Below, one piece after another: positions 11,530 to 22,461 of a DNA stretch of 64,000 nt; the stretch's first letter is position 1; each line of letters opens with the position of its first letter. Origin of the DNA: Paraburkholderia sabiae (GTDB lineage Bacteria > Pseudomonadota > Gammaproteobacteria > Burkholderiales > Burkholderiaceae); NCBI RefSeq assembly GCF_030412785.1, contig NZ_CP125295.1:744001-808000 (forward strand). Reading direction: 5' to 3'. The notes beneath the pieces are model-generated. The model did no database searches and was not told the origin of the DNA. It worked only from the letters and a program-made list of their open reading frames with translations. The position numbers and the translations under genes were made by a program.

Positions 11530-12444
11530 TCATGCATGTAGGCCGGGCGACGGATGCGCGGCCTTCATATCGTCGATAAACGCATCGACGATTTCGGTCC
11601 GATGCTGCCGCGTCCGCGTGACCATATGAAACGCGACGCGGTAGCCCATCTGCTGCGGGTTTACCGCAGCGAGCAAACCTTCCTTCACATACGGCGCGGC
11701 GAAGTGCCCCGGCAGATAGCCGAGGTGATGACCCGACAGCACGAGCATCGCGACGGCTTCCATGTTGTCGGCGACAGCGGAGACATTGTGCGGCGTTGCT
11801 GAAGCTTCGGCCTCGGGCAGCGGATAGCTGCGCCACGCCCACTCATGCTGCGCGGCTTCGGCGGGGGAGACATCGCCCGCGCGAGCGAACAGCGGATGCC
11901 CCTTTGCGCAATACGCGAACTGCTCCTCTGAAAAAATCTCGGTGTATTCAAGCGACGGCACACGGTGCCAGAAATATCCGATGCCGATCTGAATCCGTCC
12001 GCTCAACAACAATTCTTCGAGTTCTCCTGGAGAGCGCACGAGAATTGAGAATCGCACCGACTCGTCCCGGGCGCGAAAGCGCGCGATCGCATCGCTGATA
12101 CGCGCACTTTCCGACACGGGCGTATGCCCGATCATGCCGATTCCGAGCGTGCCGACCAGCTTTCGTCCGACATTTCGCGCCTGCACGCCGAAGGCATCGA
12201 CGGCTGACAGCAGCGCGCGCGCCGCCTCGACGAACTGTTCGCCTCGCGCGGTCAGGCTAAAACCGCTGCGGCCGCGTTCGCACAGCCGGTACCCCAGACG
12301 GGTTTCAAGCGTCGAAAGTTGCGTGCTGATGGTGGACTGGCCTACATTCAAGGTAGCCTGAGCAGGCGAAACGCCGCCCGCGTCCACAATGGCGAGGAAC
12401 ACGCGGATCAGGCGCAGGTCGAGATCGGTCAGTTGCGAGAACAT
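11530..12444 (-). CDS. LysR-family transcriptional regulator, divergent to the agmatinase gene
   Basis: 304 residues with an N-terminal winged HTH (about 8-66, LRLIRVFLAIVDAGGVSPA, then GQSTISTQLSTLE) and a periplasmic-binding-like effector domain (about 95-295). It is transcribed away from the ureohydrolase gene with 162 bases between them, the classic LysR/target layout. P. aeruginosa GbuR, which activates the guanidinobutyrase gene gbuA, has this arrangement. The effector is unknown; agmatine or guanidinobutyrate is an inference. Its stop is 9 bases from the lolA stop. Confidence 0.9.
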   Translation of the reverse strand: MFSQLTDLDLRLIRVFLAIVDAGGVSPAQATLNVGQSTISTQLSTLETRLGYRLCERGRSGFSLTARGEQFVEAARALLSAVDAFGVQARNVGRKLVGTLGIGMIGHTPVSESARISDAIARFRARDESVRFSILVRSPGELEELLLSGRIQIGIGYFWHRVPSLEYTEIFSEEQFAYCAKGHPLFARAGDVSPAEAAQHEWAWRSYPLPEAEASATPHNVSAVADNMEAVAMLVLSGHHLGYLPGHFAAPYVKEGLLAAVNPQQMGYRVAFHMVTRTRQHRTEIVDAFIDDMKAAHPSPGLHA

Positions 12445-12454
12445 ACGGCAGGAT

Positions 12455-12474
12455 ACATCGGTGCGAATCGATGT
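12455..12474. promoter_or_regulatory. Candidate LysR operator (ACATCG-N8-CGATGT)
   Basis: A perfect 6-bp inverted repeat, ACATCG (12455-12460) and CGATGT (12469-12474), placed 10 bases upstream of the regulator ATG in the divergent region. Both the position and the dyad fit autoregulation by a LysR protein. Confidence 0.4.
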
Positions 12475-12606
12475 GAAGTTTTTTCTGTCGGCATTTTATC
12501 TTCGCCGGAACTGCACAAAAATAAGAAATGCCCCGGCGTCGCGCGCTTTGCGGCGGCTGGATTTGACGCTTTTTCAAGACGCTGTGCTTTTCATTGGCGA
12601 ACCACG

Positions 12607-13599
12607 ATGAATACTTCCTCGAATTTCGTTTCTCCGGACCTCACGGAGCGGCCGCAGCCGTTGTCGGGCAACGCGATGCCGCGCTCCGGCGGGATCGCCA
12701 CCATGATGCGGCTGCCGAACGTCGGCTCGGCGGAAGGGCTCGACGTGTGCTTCGTCGGCGTGCCGTTCGATCTGGGCACGTCGAACCGCACGGGTGCGCG
12801 CTTCGGTCCGCGTCAGATTCGCGCGGAATCGGTACTGCTGCGCCCGTACAACATGGCGACGCGTGCCGCGCCGTTCGACTCCCTGCGTGTCGCCGATATC
12901 GGCGACGTTGCGATCAATCCGTATAACCTCCTGGATTCGATCGGCCGCATTGAGCGCGCTTACGACGAAATCCTGCAACACGGCACGAAACCGATCACGC
13001 TCGGCGGCGATCACACGATCGCGCTGCCGATCCTTCGCGCGATCCACCGCAAGTACGGCAAGGTCGGCCTGATTCACGTCGACGCGCACGCCGACGTCAA
13101 CGACACGATGATGGGCGAAAAGATCGCGCACGGCACGCCGTTCCGCCGCGCGGTCGAAGAGGGCTTGCTGGATTGCGATCGCGTGGTGCAGATCGGTCTG
13201 CGCGGCACGGGTTACGCGGCGGAAGACTTCGACTGGTGCCGCGATCAGGGCTTTCAGGTCGTGCAGGCGGAAGCGTGCTGGAACCAGTCGCTGGTGCCGC
13301 TGATGGCGCGCGTGCGTGAGCAGATGGGCGACGGCCCTGTCTACATCACCTTCGATATCGACGGGATCGATCCGGCTTTTGCGCCGGGCACGGGCACGCC
13401 GGAAATCGCCGGACTGACGGTGCCGCAGGCGCTCGAAATCGTGCGCGGCGCGCGTGGGCTGAATATCGTCGGCTGCGATCTGGTCGAAGTGGCGCCGCCG
13501 TACGATCCGTTCGGCACGACCGCGCTGCTCGGCGCGAATCTCGCGTTCGAACTGCTGTGCGTGCTGCCGGGCGTCGAGTATCGGCCGGCTACGCGCTAA
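12607..13599 (+). CDS. speB: Ureohydrolase: agmatinase or guanidinobutyrase
   Basis: 330 residues, arginase fold. It hydrolyses a guanidino compound to urea plus an amine (agmatine to putrescine if it is SpeB). The Mn2+ ligands of the family are present: H136 (GGDHT), D159, H161, D163 (DAHAD) and D250, D252 (FDIDGIDP). The ATG at 12607 gives the length of proteobacterial agmatinases; the upstream in-frame extension is not conserved-looking. The divergent LysR gene makes guanidinobutyrase (GbuA) a real alternative. Confidence 0.88.
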   Translation: MNTSSNFVSPDLTERPQPLSGNAMPRSGGIATMMRLPNVGSAEGLDVCFVGVPFDLGTSNRTGARFGPRQIRAESVLLRPYNMATRAAPFDSLRVADIGDVAINPYNLLDSIGRIERAYDEILQHGTKPITLGGDHTIALPILRAIHRKYGKVGLIHVDAHADVNDTMMGEKIAHGTPFRRAVEEGLLDCDRVVQIGLRGTGYAAEDFDWCRDQGFQVVQAEACWNQSLVPLMARVREQMGDGPVYITFDIDGIDPAFAPGTGTPEIAGLTVPQALEIVRGARGLNIVGCDLVEVAPPYDPFGTTALLGANLAFELLCVLPGVEYRPATR

Positions 13600-13635
13600 T
13601 TCATCGCACTGGCGATTCACAGAATCGCCCAGACA

Positions 13636-13668
13636 ACGCCCATAACGTCTGTTATGGGCGTTTTTGTT
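13636..13668 (+). terminator. Rho-independent terminator after the ureohydrolase gene
   Basis: An 11-bp perfect stem, ACGCCCATAAC (13636-13646) with GTTATGGGCGT (13651-13661), a GTCT loop and a T-run, starting 37 bases past the stop. Confidence 0.92.
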
Positions 13669-13846
13669 TCTCATCACCCGAGGCCCAATTCGCCACATCC
13701 TAGGCATTTTTAAGAATAGTGAGCTAGAGACGGACCCCTCGCTTCGGTACGCTGCAAGGGCTTCGGCGCGATTTCGACAAGAATTCTTGGATAAATCGTA
13801 AAGCGCGCCGCACCCCTTCCTAATACGTCTCTCGCAGGATCCAGTC

Positions 13847-15478
13847 ATGTACGGCGATTTGCAAAATCCCGAGGCCACAGTCGATCGCTATTCATCCGCA
13901 GTCTCGCTGTATGGCAACGCACGCTTCCAGGAAGCGCTCGCGATGCTTGAACCTTCGCTGATCGCACACACCGCCGACGCGCAGGTTTTGAATCTGGCCG
14001 CGGCGTGCTGCCTGTCAATCGATCGTCCGCACGATGCCGAGACTTACTGGCGGCGCGCGATTGCTGTGAAGCCGGATTACTGCGACGCGCACAGCAACCT
14101 GGGCGTCGTGCTGAAAGAACTGGGCCGCCTGGACGAAGCCGCAGCGTGTTATCACAACGCGCTGGCCATTACGCCGAATCACGCCGGCGCTTACGTGAAC
14201 ATGGGGCGGCTCTATGCGCAACTCGGCCGGACGGACGAGGCCGAATCGGCCTATCTGCGCGCGCTCGAACTTCAGCCAAATGACGGCGACTTCCTGGTCA
14301 ATCTTGGCGTGCTGTATCAGGCCCAGATGCGCTTGCCCGAAGCCGAAGCAGCATATAAAAGCGCAATCATGGCCAATCCGCGCGACGTCAAGGCGCATTT
14401 CAATCTCGGCGTGGTGCTCAAGATGCAGCATCGCTTTGCCGAAGCGGAGGCGTCGTATCGACAGACGCTCGCGCTTCAGCCCGATTACTTCGAGGTGAAG
14501 ATCAACCTCGCGCATCTGCTGCTCAACGTCGGGCGTCTGGAAGAGGGTTGGGCGCTGTTCGAAACCCGCTACGATTCCGCGTGGCCGGCTCGCAAGATTG
14601 CGCCGCCGCCAGTCGGGTTTCCGATCTGGCGCGGCGAGTCGCTCGCGGGGAAGTCCTTACTCGTGTGGCCCGAGCAGGGGCACGGCGACAGCCTCCAGTT
14701 CTGCCGCTATCTGCCGATGCTCAAGGCTCTAGGACTCGCGAAGCTGAGCGTCGCGTGTTCGCCTGCATTGCAAAGTCTGTTCGAGACGATCGAAGGCGTC
14801 GACCGATGCATTGTGCTCGATGGCGAGCACGACATTCCGCAGCACGACTACGTGTGCCTGACGATGAGCCTGCCGCAGCGCCTCGGCACGACGACGCTCG
14901 ACGCCATTCCGCGCACAACGCCTTACCTGCGCGTGCCTCCCGCGTACTCCGCGAAATGGAAAGGACGTCTGCCCGAAGGCAACCTCAAGGTAGGACTTGT
15001 CTGGGCCGGCGATCCGCGTCCCGATCAACCGGAGATCAACGCCGTCGACCGCCGCCGTTCGCTCGATGCGCGCGCGTATCTTCCGCTGCTGCGCGTGCCG
15101 GGCATCACGTTCGTCAGCTTGCAAAAGGGCGCGTCGACGCAGCCGCAAATCGACACGCTCCCGCCGGAACTGCGTCCATTCGATCCGATGCACGACGTTC
15201 ACGAGTTTGCGGACACAGCCGCGATCATCGAACAACTAGACCTTGTGATTACCGTCGATACATCGATCGCGCATCTGGCGGGCGCGTTGAACAAGCCGAC
15301 GTGGATTCTCTCGCGCTACGACGGTTGCTGGCGCTGGCTGCACGATCGCGACGATACGCCGTGGTATCCGCGCGCACGTCTGTTCCGTCAGACGCAGCCT
15401 GGCGAGTGGGGCGAGGTGATCGAGCGCGTGAGAACTGCGCTCGAAGAATGGTCGACGAGCGAGCGCGCGCCGACCTGA
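13847..15478 (+). CDS. TPR protein with GT9-like glycosyltransferase domain
   Basis: 543 residues. At least six TPR units span about 10-250 (for example HSNLGVVLKELGRLDEAAACY and HFNLGVVLKMQHRFAEAEASY). The C-terminal part (about 260-535) resembles a heptosyltransferase-type fold, including VITVDTSIAHLAGALNKPTW near the end, the GT9 nucleotide-sugar region. Such fusions are common in Burkholderia and are thought to glycosylate proteins or surface polymers; the acceptor is unknown. No signal peptide is seen. It stands alone between two terminated or convergent units. Confidence 0.82.
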   Translation: MYGDLQNPEATVDRYSSAVSLYGNARFQEALAMLEPSLIAHTADAQVLNLAAACCLSIDRPHDAETYWRRAIAVKPDYCDAHSNLGVVLKELGRLDEAAACYHNALAITPNHAGAYVNMGRLYAQLGRTDEAESAYLRALELQPNDGDFLVNLGVLYQAQMRLPEAEAAYKSAIMANPRDVKAHFNLGVVLKMQHRFAEAEASYRQTLALQPDYFEVKINLAHLLLNVGRLEEGWALFETRYDSAWPARKIAPPPVGFPIWRGESLAGKSLLVWPEQGHGDSLQFCRYLPMLKALGLAKLSVACSPALQSLFETIEGVDRCIVLDGEHDIPQHDYVCLTMSLPQRLGTTTLDAIPRTTPYLRVPPAYSAKWKGRLPEGNLKVGLVWAGDPRPDQPEINAVDRRRSLDARAYLPLLRVPGITFVSLQKGASTQPQIDTLPPELRPFDPMHDVHEFADTAAIIEQLDLVITVDTSIAHLAGALNKPTWILSRYDGCWRWLHDRDDTPWYPRARLFRQTQPGEWGEVIERVRTALEEWSTSERAPT

Positions 15479-15491
15479 AGATCTTCAAAAA

Positions 15492-16808
15492 TCAGGCGTA
15501 AGCCTGCTTGCGCGCCGATACGAACGCGAGATAGCACACCGCGCCGATCACCAGCGCGGGCAGCGTCGCGCCGAGATTCGGCAGCCACTGGTTGATCGCC
15601 TGATACGCGGCGATGCCGATCGCCCACGCAATGAACGCGCTCATGTGCCAGCCGCCCGAGTAGCCGTAGCGGCCTTGCGTATCGGCGAGCGCGTCGACTT
15701 CGATGCGGCGCTTGCGCACGATGAAGTGATCGACCAGCACGACGCCGAACAGCGGCGCGAACACCGAACCGATCAGCAGCAGGAAGTTCTGATACTTCGC
15801 CATCGGCACGGCGAGCGCGATCAGCGTGCACAGCGCGCCAAACGCGGCCGACAGCAGCGGCACGCTCGCGCGCGTCCAGAACGTGCCCGTCGACACCGCC
15901 GCCGAGTGAACATCGGCGAACGCGTTGTCGATCTCATCGATCAACACCAGCAGCAGCGCGAGGCCGCCACCCGCCTGCGCGAGCGCCGTGGTCAGCAGCG
16001 CATCGCCGCCACCTGCGGCCAGTCCGTACACCGCGCCGAGCGCGTAGAACCAGATATTCGCGATGCCATAACCGAGGATCGTGCCGCGGAACGTCTCGCC
16101 CGCCTTGCGGCCGAAGCGCGTGTAATCGGCGATCAGCGGCAGCCACGACAAAGGCATCGCGACGACGAGATCGATCGCGCCGCCAAACGACATTTCGCCG
16201 TTGCCCGGACGATGCATCAGCTCGCCGAGGTTCTGCTTCGCGAGCACGGCGTACGTCAGCCATCCGGCGCCCGCCAGCAGGAGCCAGATGCCCCACGTGC
16301 GCAAAAAACGCCGCACGAACGACAGCGGGCCGCTGATCGCGAGCAGCGTCGCGAGCACGCCGAAGATCAGCGTCCAGAGAAGCGGGGCCGAGAAACCGAA
16401 CGCCTGTTTGGAGAGGGCATCGGCGGAATCGCGCATCACGATCACTTCGAACGAGCCCCAGCCAACCAGCTGAACCATGTTCAGCACGGCGGGAATCGAC
16501 GCGCCACGCACGCCGAGCGTCGGACGCAGCGACGACATCGCCGCAAGCCCCGTGTCCGTGCCGATTACGCCCGCGAGCGCGAGCAGCACCACGCCGATCA
16601 CACTGCCGATCAGAATCGCCAGCAGCGCGTGCGGCAGCGAGAGGCCGGGCACCAGCAGCGCGCCCGCCTGCGCGACCAGCAGGCCGATGCCGAGCGAAAA
16701 CCAGAGTGCGAACGCGTCGCCCGTCTTGAACGCGCGGCGCGCGTCCGGCACCGGCTTGAGCGGTGCGTAGGTCGAGCCGGTCTCGCCGGCGATTGGATCC
16801 TGAGCCAT
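15492..16808 (-). CDS. NCS1-family nucleobase/pyrimidine permease (CytX/CodB-like)
   Basis: 438 residues with about 12 hydrophobic segments. The family N-terminus RRAFKTGDAFALWFSLGIGLL and the helix region VQLVGWGSFEVIVM match NCS1 symporters. CytX members import hydroxymethylpyrimidine for thiamine synthesis, and CodB members import cytosine. No TPP riboswitch was found upstream, which weakens the CytX reading. The ATG at 16808 has AGGAAAC about 8 bases upstream and is preferred to the TTG at 16859. The stop is 13 bases from the convergent TPR gene. Confidence 0.8.
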   Translation of the reverse strand: MAQDPIAGETGSTYAPLKPVPDARRAFKTGDAFALWFSLGIGLLVAQAGALLVPGLSLPHALLAILIGSVIGVVLLALAGVIGTDTGLAAMSSLRPTLGVRGASIPAVLNMVQLVGWGSFEVIVMRDSADALSKQAFGFSAPLLWTLIFGVLATLLAISGPLSFVRRFLRTWGIWLLLAGAGWLTYAVLAKQNLGELMHRPGNGEMSFGGAIDLVVAMPLSWLPLIADYTRFGRKAGETFRGTILGYGIANIWFYALGAVYGLAAGGGDALLTTALAQAGGGLALLLVLIDEIDNAFADVHSAAVSTGTFWTRASVPLLSAAFGALCTLIALAVPMAKYQNFLLLIGSVFAPLFGVVLVDHFIVRKRRIEVDALADTQGRYGYSGGWHMSAFIAWAIGIAAYQAINQWLPNLGATLPALVIGAVCYLAFVSARKQAYA

Positions 16809-17117
16809 CGAATCTGTTTCCTGTCTGTCTGTCGTTGTCGTATCGGCTGTGATTTGCAACCGTATGTTGTCGCTATCCTGTCCGGCGCACGGTACGTGTC
16901 TTGCGGACCGCCCATCAGATTCCGCCTATGACATCTGCCGCGAAGCCTCGCTGCGCGGCGGCTGTCATAATGCACAACTCTGCATGCGCCGCTGCACGCC
17001 GGATGACGGTTTCGCGCGGTTGCGTGCCGTTCCGGGACAGACCGCCGCGCGCCATGCGGTGCATGCTGTGCGTGTGACGGTTTATACCCGAAAAGCCGAG
17101 ATTATCCCCAAAACGCC
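16809..17117. other. 309-bp divergent promoter region between the NCS1 permease and rarA
   Basis: No gene. A TGTCATAATG at 16963-16972 could serve as an extended -10 for rarA. No riboswitch-like conserved core was recognised. Confidence 0.4.
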
Positions 17118-18428
17118 ATGTTTGAAGAAACCCGCGCCAATGTTCCGCTCGCCGAGCGCCTTCGGCCCCGCACCATCGACGAAGTGATCGGGCAGAAGCA
17201 TCTGCTCGGCCCGAACAAGCCGCTACGCGTCGCGTTCGAGTCGGGCGAAGCGCATTCGATGATCCTTTGGGGCCCGCCCGGCGTCGGCAAGACCACGCTC
17301 GCGCGCCTGATGGCCGACGCGTTCGACGCGCAGTTCATCGCGCTGTCGGCGGTGCTGTCGGGCGTGAAGGACATTCGCGAAGCCGTCGAAACGGCGCAGA
17401 TCCATCGCGCGAACGGCCACCAGACGCTCGTGTTCGTCGACGAAGTGCATCGCTTCAACAAGAGCCAGCAAGACGCGTTCTTGCCGCACGTCGAGTCCGG
17501 ACTGTTCGTGTTCGTCGGCGCGACGACGGAGAACCCTTCGTTCGAGGTGAACAGCGCGTTGCTGTCGCGAGCCGCCGTCTACGTGCTCAAGAGTCTCGAC
17601 GCGGACGAGCAGCGCGAACTGCTCGACCGCGCGCGGAAGGAACTCGGCGGCCTCACGTTCACGGACGAAGCGCGCGACGCGCTGATCGGTTCCGCCGACG
17701 GCGACGGTCGCAAGCTGCTGAACAATATGGAGATCGTCGCGCGCGCGGCGGCTCAGCAGAAGAAAACGGAAATCGACGGCGAACTGCTCGCCAGTGCGCT
17801 CGTCGAGAATCTGCGTCGCTTCGACAAAGGCGGCGACGCGTTCTATGACCAGATCAGCGCGCTCCACAAGTCGGTGCGCGGCAGCAATCCGGACGGCGCG
17901 CTGTACTGGTTCTGCCGGATGCTCGACGGCGGCGCGGACGCGCGTTATCTGTCGCGGCGCCTCGTGCGCATGGCGTGGGAGGACATCGGGCTCGCCGATC
18001 CGCGTGCGGCGCGCATCGCGCTCGACGCCGCCGAAACCTACGAGCGCCTCGGCACACCCGAAGGCGAACTGGCGCTCGCGCAAGCCGTGATCTATCTGGC
18101 CGTCGCGCCGAAATCGAATGCGGGCTACAACGCGTACAACGCGGCGCGCAGCTTCGTCGGCAAGGACCAGTCGCGCGCCGTGCCGATCCATCTGCGCAAC
18201 GCGCCGACCAAGCTGATGAAGGAACTCGGCTACGGCCACGAGTATCGCTACGCGCACGACGAACCGGACGCGTACGCCGCAGGCGAGACCTATCTGCCCG
18301 ACGGCATGCGCGACCCACGCTGGTATCAGCCGACGCCGCGCGGGCTCGAAGGCAAGATCGGGGAGAAGCTCGCGCGACTCGCCGACCTCGATGCGCAATG
18401 GCGCAGCGAGAACCGGAAGAAAAGCTGA
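17118..18428 (+). CDS. rarA: Replication-associated recombination protein A (AAA+ ATPase)
   Basis: 436 residues, also called MgsA. It acts at stalled replication forks and binds SSB. The start PLAERLRPRTIDEVIGQKHLLG is the family signature. Walker A is GPPGVGKT (52-59), and Walker B is in LVFVDEVHRF. The sensor region is GATTENPSFEVN. The C-terminal MgsA oligomerisation domain (about 250-420) includes DALYWFCRMLDGGADARYLSRR-type sequence, here as GALYWFCRMLDGG. serS follows 91 bases downstream, the usual order. Confidence 0.96.
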   Translation: MFEETRANVPLAERLRPRTIDEVIGQKHLLGPNKPLRVAFESGEAHSMILWGPPGVGKTTLARLMADAFDAQFIALSAVLSGVKDIREAVETAQIHRANGHQTLVFVDEVHRFNKSQQDAFLPHVESGLFVFVGATTENPSFEVNSALLSRAAVYVLKSLDADEQRELLDRARKELGGLTFTDEARDALIGSADGDGRKLLNNMEIVARAAAQQKKTEIDGELLASALVENLRRFDKGGDAFYDQISALHKSVRGSNPDGALYWFCRMLDGGADARYLSRRLVRMAWEDIGLADPRAARIALDAAETYERLGTPEGELALAQAVIYLAVAPKSNAGYNAYNAARSFVGKDQSRAVPIHLRNAPTKLMKELGYGHEYRYAHDEPDAYAAGETYLPDGMRDPRWYQPTPRGLEGKIGEKLARLADLDAQWRSENRKKS

Positions 18429-18444
18429 AGCGCGTTGCACCTGA

Positions 18445-19818
<1,374 letters not shown>

Positions 19819-19967
19819 ACGGATTGACGTCTCCAGGTCCTTTTCAAGTTTCTGCGAAAAATGACTTGGAAATCGAAAACAGGTGTTCTATAATCTTCGT
19901 CTCACGCAAGCAACGACCCGCTTAGTGTGACGCGACAAGACCACCTTGGTGGGAAGTCAAAGAATCT

Positions 19968-20058
19968 GGAAAGGTGGCAGAGAGGTCGAATGCGCCGGAC
20001 TCGAAATCCGGTATACGGTTATACCGTATCGTGGGTTCGAATCCCACCCTTTCCGCCA
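19968..20058 (+). tRNA. tRNA-Ser(CGA)
   Basis: A 91-nt class II tRNA with encoded CCA (20056-20058). Acceptor GGAAAGG pairs with the CCTTTCC region (G19968-C20054), discriminator G20055. The anticodon stem is CCGGA (19995-19999) with TCCGG (20007-20011), anticodon CGA at 20002-20004. A long variable arm (TACGG...CCGTA) and the T-loop GGTTCGAATCC follow. It reads UCG codons. It is not disrupted, and no integrase lies next to it. Confidence 0.97.
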
Positions 20059-20070
20059 GATGCAAAGCGA

Positions 20071-20098
20071 AACAGGCCCTTCGGGGCCTGTTTTCGTT
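20071..20098 (+). terminator. Terminator after tRNA-Ser
   Basis: A 9-bp stem, AACAGGCCC (20071-20079) with GGGCCTGTT (20084-20092), a stable TTCG tetraloop and a T-rich tail. It starts 12 bases after the tRNA. Confidence 0.9.
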
Positions 20099-20370
20099 TG
20101 TGCCGCTCTTTTCACGCGCGGCCGATATCGCCTCCTGATCCTCCGAAGCCGGACGCCGCAAATTACACGGCCATAGCGCCACAATCCCGTTTTCTCGCTC
20201 GTCCGCTCGCGACAGATCTACGAATCCGCGCAAGCACATGTTCGTCTGCACATCGCATGTCGACAGGCATCGCGGGCGTTCGGCGACTCGTCGAACGCTA
20301 CTGCACAAAAACCATTGGTACGGTCGTTGCGTGATCTGTGTTGTCTGCCCAACCACAATTGGAGTCCAAC

Positions 20371-20601
20371 ATGACGAGCCCCAATCGCGAGGAAAGCACA
20401 CAACCGAAAGATCCGGCCGAGATTCCGCCGAACGAGCTCAACAAGCCGATCGGCGATGCGATTCCCACGCCTGTCGAACCCGGCCTCGATCAACCGTTGC
20501 CCGAAAAACCAAAGACGGATGACGAAGATCCGGACGAACCGATAGGCGACGAGGATCCGCCGCCAGGCGTGCCGACGCCGGGCCCATCGGATTTCGCATG
20601 A
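20371..20601 (+). CDS. Small acidic proline-rich protein, unknown function
   Basis: 76 residues, rich in Pro, Asp and Glu (for example KPKTDDEDPDEPIGDEDPPP), no hydrophobic segment, probably disordered and cytoplasmic. GGAG lies 8 bases before the ATG at 20371. Not recognised as a known family. A 9-bp hairpin (20633-20641 with 20666-20674) lies just downstream and may end its transcript. Confidence 0.65.
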   Translation: MTSPNREESTQPKDPAEIPPNELNKPIGDAIPTPVEPGLDQPLPEKPKTDDEDPDEPIGDEDPPPGVPTPGPSDFA

Positions 20602-21120
20602 CGTAGCCCGTCCGTTCATCAACCTTCCGCTACAGCCCGAAGCGCTCAGCAACGCCAAAGATCGTTTCGGGCTGCGCATCAAACCCCGCCATTGAAACGC
20701 CAGCGTGAACAGATGCCGCGGAACCGAAGACTCCCGTCAGTTTCTCGCCGGCGACCGCTTCGCTGCTTTACTAAGCCCGACTTTGTGCCTACGATGAAGT
20801 TGCACTTTTTTCCGCCCGACATCAGTGCGGACAAGTAAAAAGTCACCAGCGATTGTTCACGGAAGCTGGTCGTGAATATTCGCAGTCCATATGAAGATTT
20901 GCGCCAATGGGCCACTTTGCCCGTTCATTTTCTGGCGCAAGTAGTTGACCTCGGCGGTCAACCAGTGCATCAGTACAAGACGATGTCACGGTTTCATGCG
21001 TAAAGGCAGAGGCGTCGCGCGCCCATTCCCGCGCCGCCCGGATGCGTTGCTAACAACAACGAAGGCGTGCGCACGTGGTCGCGGCAGTATGAGTGCGAAC
21101 GTCTTGAGGAACGGTAAGCC
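20602..21120. other. 519-bp intergenic region before the histidine kinase gene
   Basis: No gene was recognised. It contains the hairpin CAGCCCGAA/TTCGGGCTG (20633-20674, long loop, no T-run) and the dyad at 20944-20962. The stretch 20760-20940 is less GC-rich, as promoter regions often are. Confidence 0.45.
20944..20962. promoter_or_regulatory. Dyad GTTGACC-N5-GGTCAAC upstream of the kinase gene
   Basis: A perfect 7-bp inverted repeat, 158 bases before the kinase ATG. The half-site GGTC(C/A)A resembles the GGTCCAAT dyads at 23091 and 23660, so it may belong to the same regulator. Confidence 0.4.
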
Positions 21121-22461
21121 ATGCACATCGCTATATCTGCTTTGACAGTCGCGGTGGCTGCAATCATTGTCTGGTGGTCGCTGCATCTGCGACGCGTCGC
21201 GCCGGAGCGCGTCGGCGGTTCCATGCCGATGCGCAGCGGCGTATCCCTGTTGCCCTGGTTCAAGCGCGCGGCGAACCCTCTCGCGCGCATGGGAAGCCTG
21301 CATGGCGCAAGCGGTTACTTCACGTTCTTGCGTCGCCAGTCCGGCGCGTCGAACGAACTCGCCGATGTCATCGAGTGCCTGCCCGTCGCGTCCGTCGTGT
21401 TCGACGAACATGGCGTGATCGTCCTCGCCAATGCGCAGGCCGAACGGCTTTTCGACTACCGGCGCGGCGTGCTGGCGGGTGCATGTGTCGGCATGGTCGC
21501 GCCGGCGCTTTCACAGGAAAGCCGCGCGTCGGGCGGCGCTTCGCAGCAAGCAGGCCGTCCCGCTTCGACCCGCACGCGCAGCCTGCGCGCGCGCCGCCGC
21601 GACGGCAGCGAGTTTCCCGTCGAAATCGCGACGAGCGCAATCCGCTATGAAGGGCGCATCGCGACCGTCGCGTTCATCACCGACATGACCGAGCGCTTCG
21701 AACTCGAACGCAATCGCCGGGAGCTCGCGCATCTGACGCGCGTATCGACGATGGGCGAACTGGCCGCGTCGCTCGCACACGAACTGAACCAGCCGCTGAC
21801 GGCGATTCTCAGCAACGGCCAGGCCGCGCAGCGCTTCATGGATCAGGAGCCGATCGATCTCGCCGAAGTGCGCGACATCCTGAAGGACATCGTCGACGAC
21901 AGCGGGCGCGCGAGCGAAGTGATCCGCCGGATGCGCGCCTTCGTGAAGAAGGAAGAGCAGCAGCAACTTTTCAGTCTGGATGCGGGCGGCCTGCTGCGCG
22001 ACGTCGCGCTGCTCGTGCATGGCGATGCCGTCGCGCGCGGCATCCATGTGTCGCACGTGATCGACGACGGCTTGCCCCCCGTGCGCGGCGACAAGGTGCA
22101 ACTGCAGCAGGTGCTACTGAATCTGCTGCTCAACGCGTTCGATGCCGTGAGCGAATGCGGTTCGCCCGATCGCGTGGTGGCGCTCTTTGCGCAACCCGGC
22201 CGCGACGGCATGGTGCGTATCGCCGTGCGCGATCGCGGACACGGCCTGACGCCCGACAGGCTCGAATGCATCTTCAAGCCGTTCGTCACGTCGAAGCCGC
22301 AAGGTCTGGGTCTCGGGCTGTCGATCAGCCGCTCGATCGTGCAGATGCACGGCGGCCGCCTGTGGGCCGAGAACAACCCGGATCAGGGCATGACGTTCTA
22401 TGTCGCGTTACCTGCAGCGCGCGAAACGAGCAGCGCCGGTGCTGCGCAGGCGGCGTCATGA
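21121..22461 (+). CDS. PAS-domain sensor histidine kinase (FixL-like)
   Basis: 446 residues. One N-terminal membrane helix (about 2-20), then a PAS domain (about 80-195, LPVASVVFDEHGVIVLANAQAERLF), then HisKA with phospho-acceptor H220 in SLAHELNQPLTAIL. The HATPase domain has the N-box LLLNAFDAV, G1 RDRGHG and G2 GLGLGLSISRSIV. The signal is unknown; no haem-binding His is obvious in the PAS domain, so oxygen sensing is not implied. Its TGA overlaps the ATG of the response regulator (ATGA), so the two are translationally coupled. Confidence 0.93.
   Translation: MHIAISALTVAVAAIIVWWSLHLRRVAPERVGGSMPMRSGVSLLPWFKRAANPLARMGSLHGASGYFTFLRRQSGASNELADVIECLPVASVVFDEHGVIVLANAQAERLFDYRRGVLAGACVGMVAPALSQESRASGGASQQAGRPASTRTRSLRARRRDGSEFPVEIATSAIRYEGRIATVAFITDMTERFELERNRRELAHLTRVSTMGELAASLAHELNQPLTAILSNGQAAQRFMDQEPIDLAEVRDILKDIVDDSGRASEVIRRMRAFVKKEEQQQLFSLDAGGLLRDVALLVHGDAVARGIHVSHVIDDGLPPVRGDKVQLQQVLLNLLLNAFDAVSECGSPDRVVALFAQPGRDGMVRIAVRDRGHGLTPDRLECIFKPFVTSKPQGLGLGLSISRSIVQMHGGRLWAENNPDQGMTFYVALPAARETSSAGAAQAAS

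Noticed and set aside
16809..17117. TPP riboswitch upstream of the CytX-like permease
   Set aside because: The conserved CTGAGA and ACCC-TTGA cores were not found on the minus strand.
19968..20058. tRNA-Ser as attachment site of an island
   Set aside because: The tRNA is intact, with no integrase or duplicated 3' end nearby; flanking genes are core.
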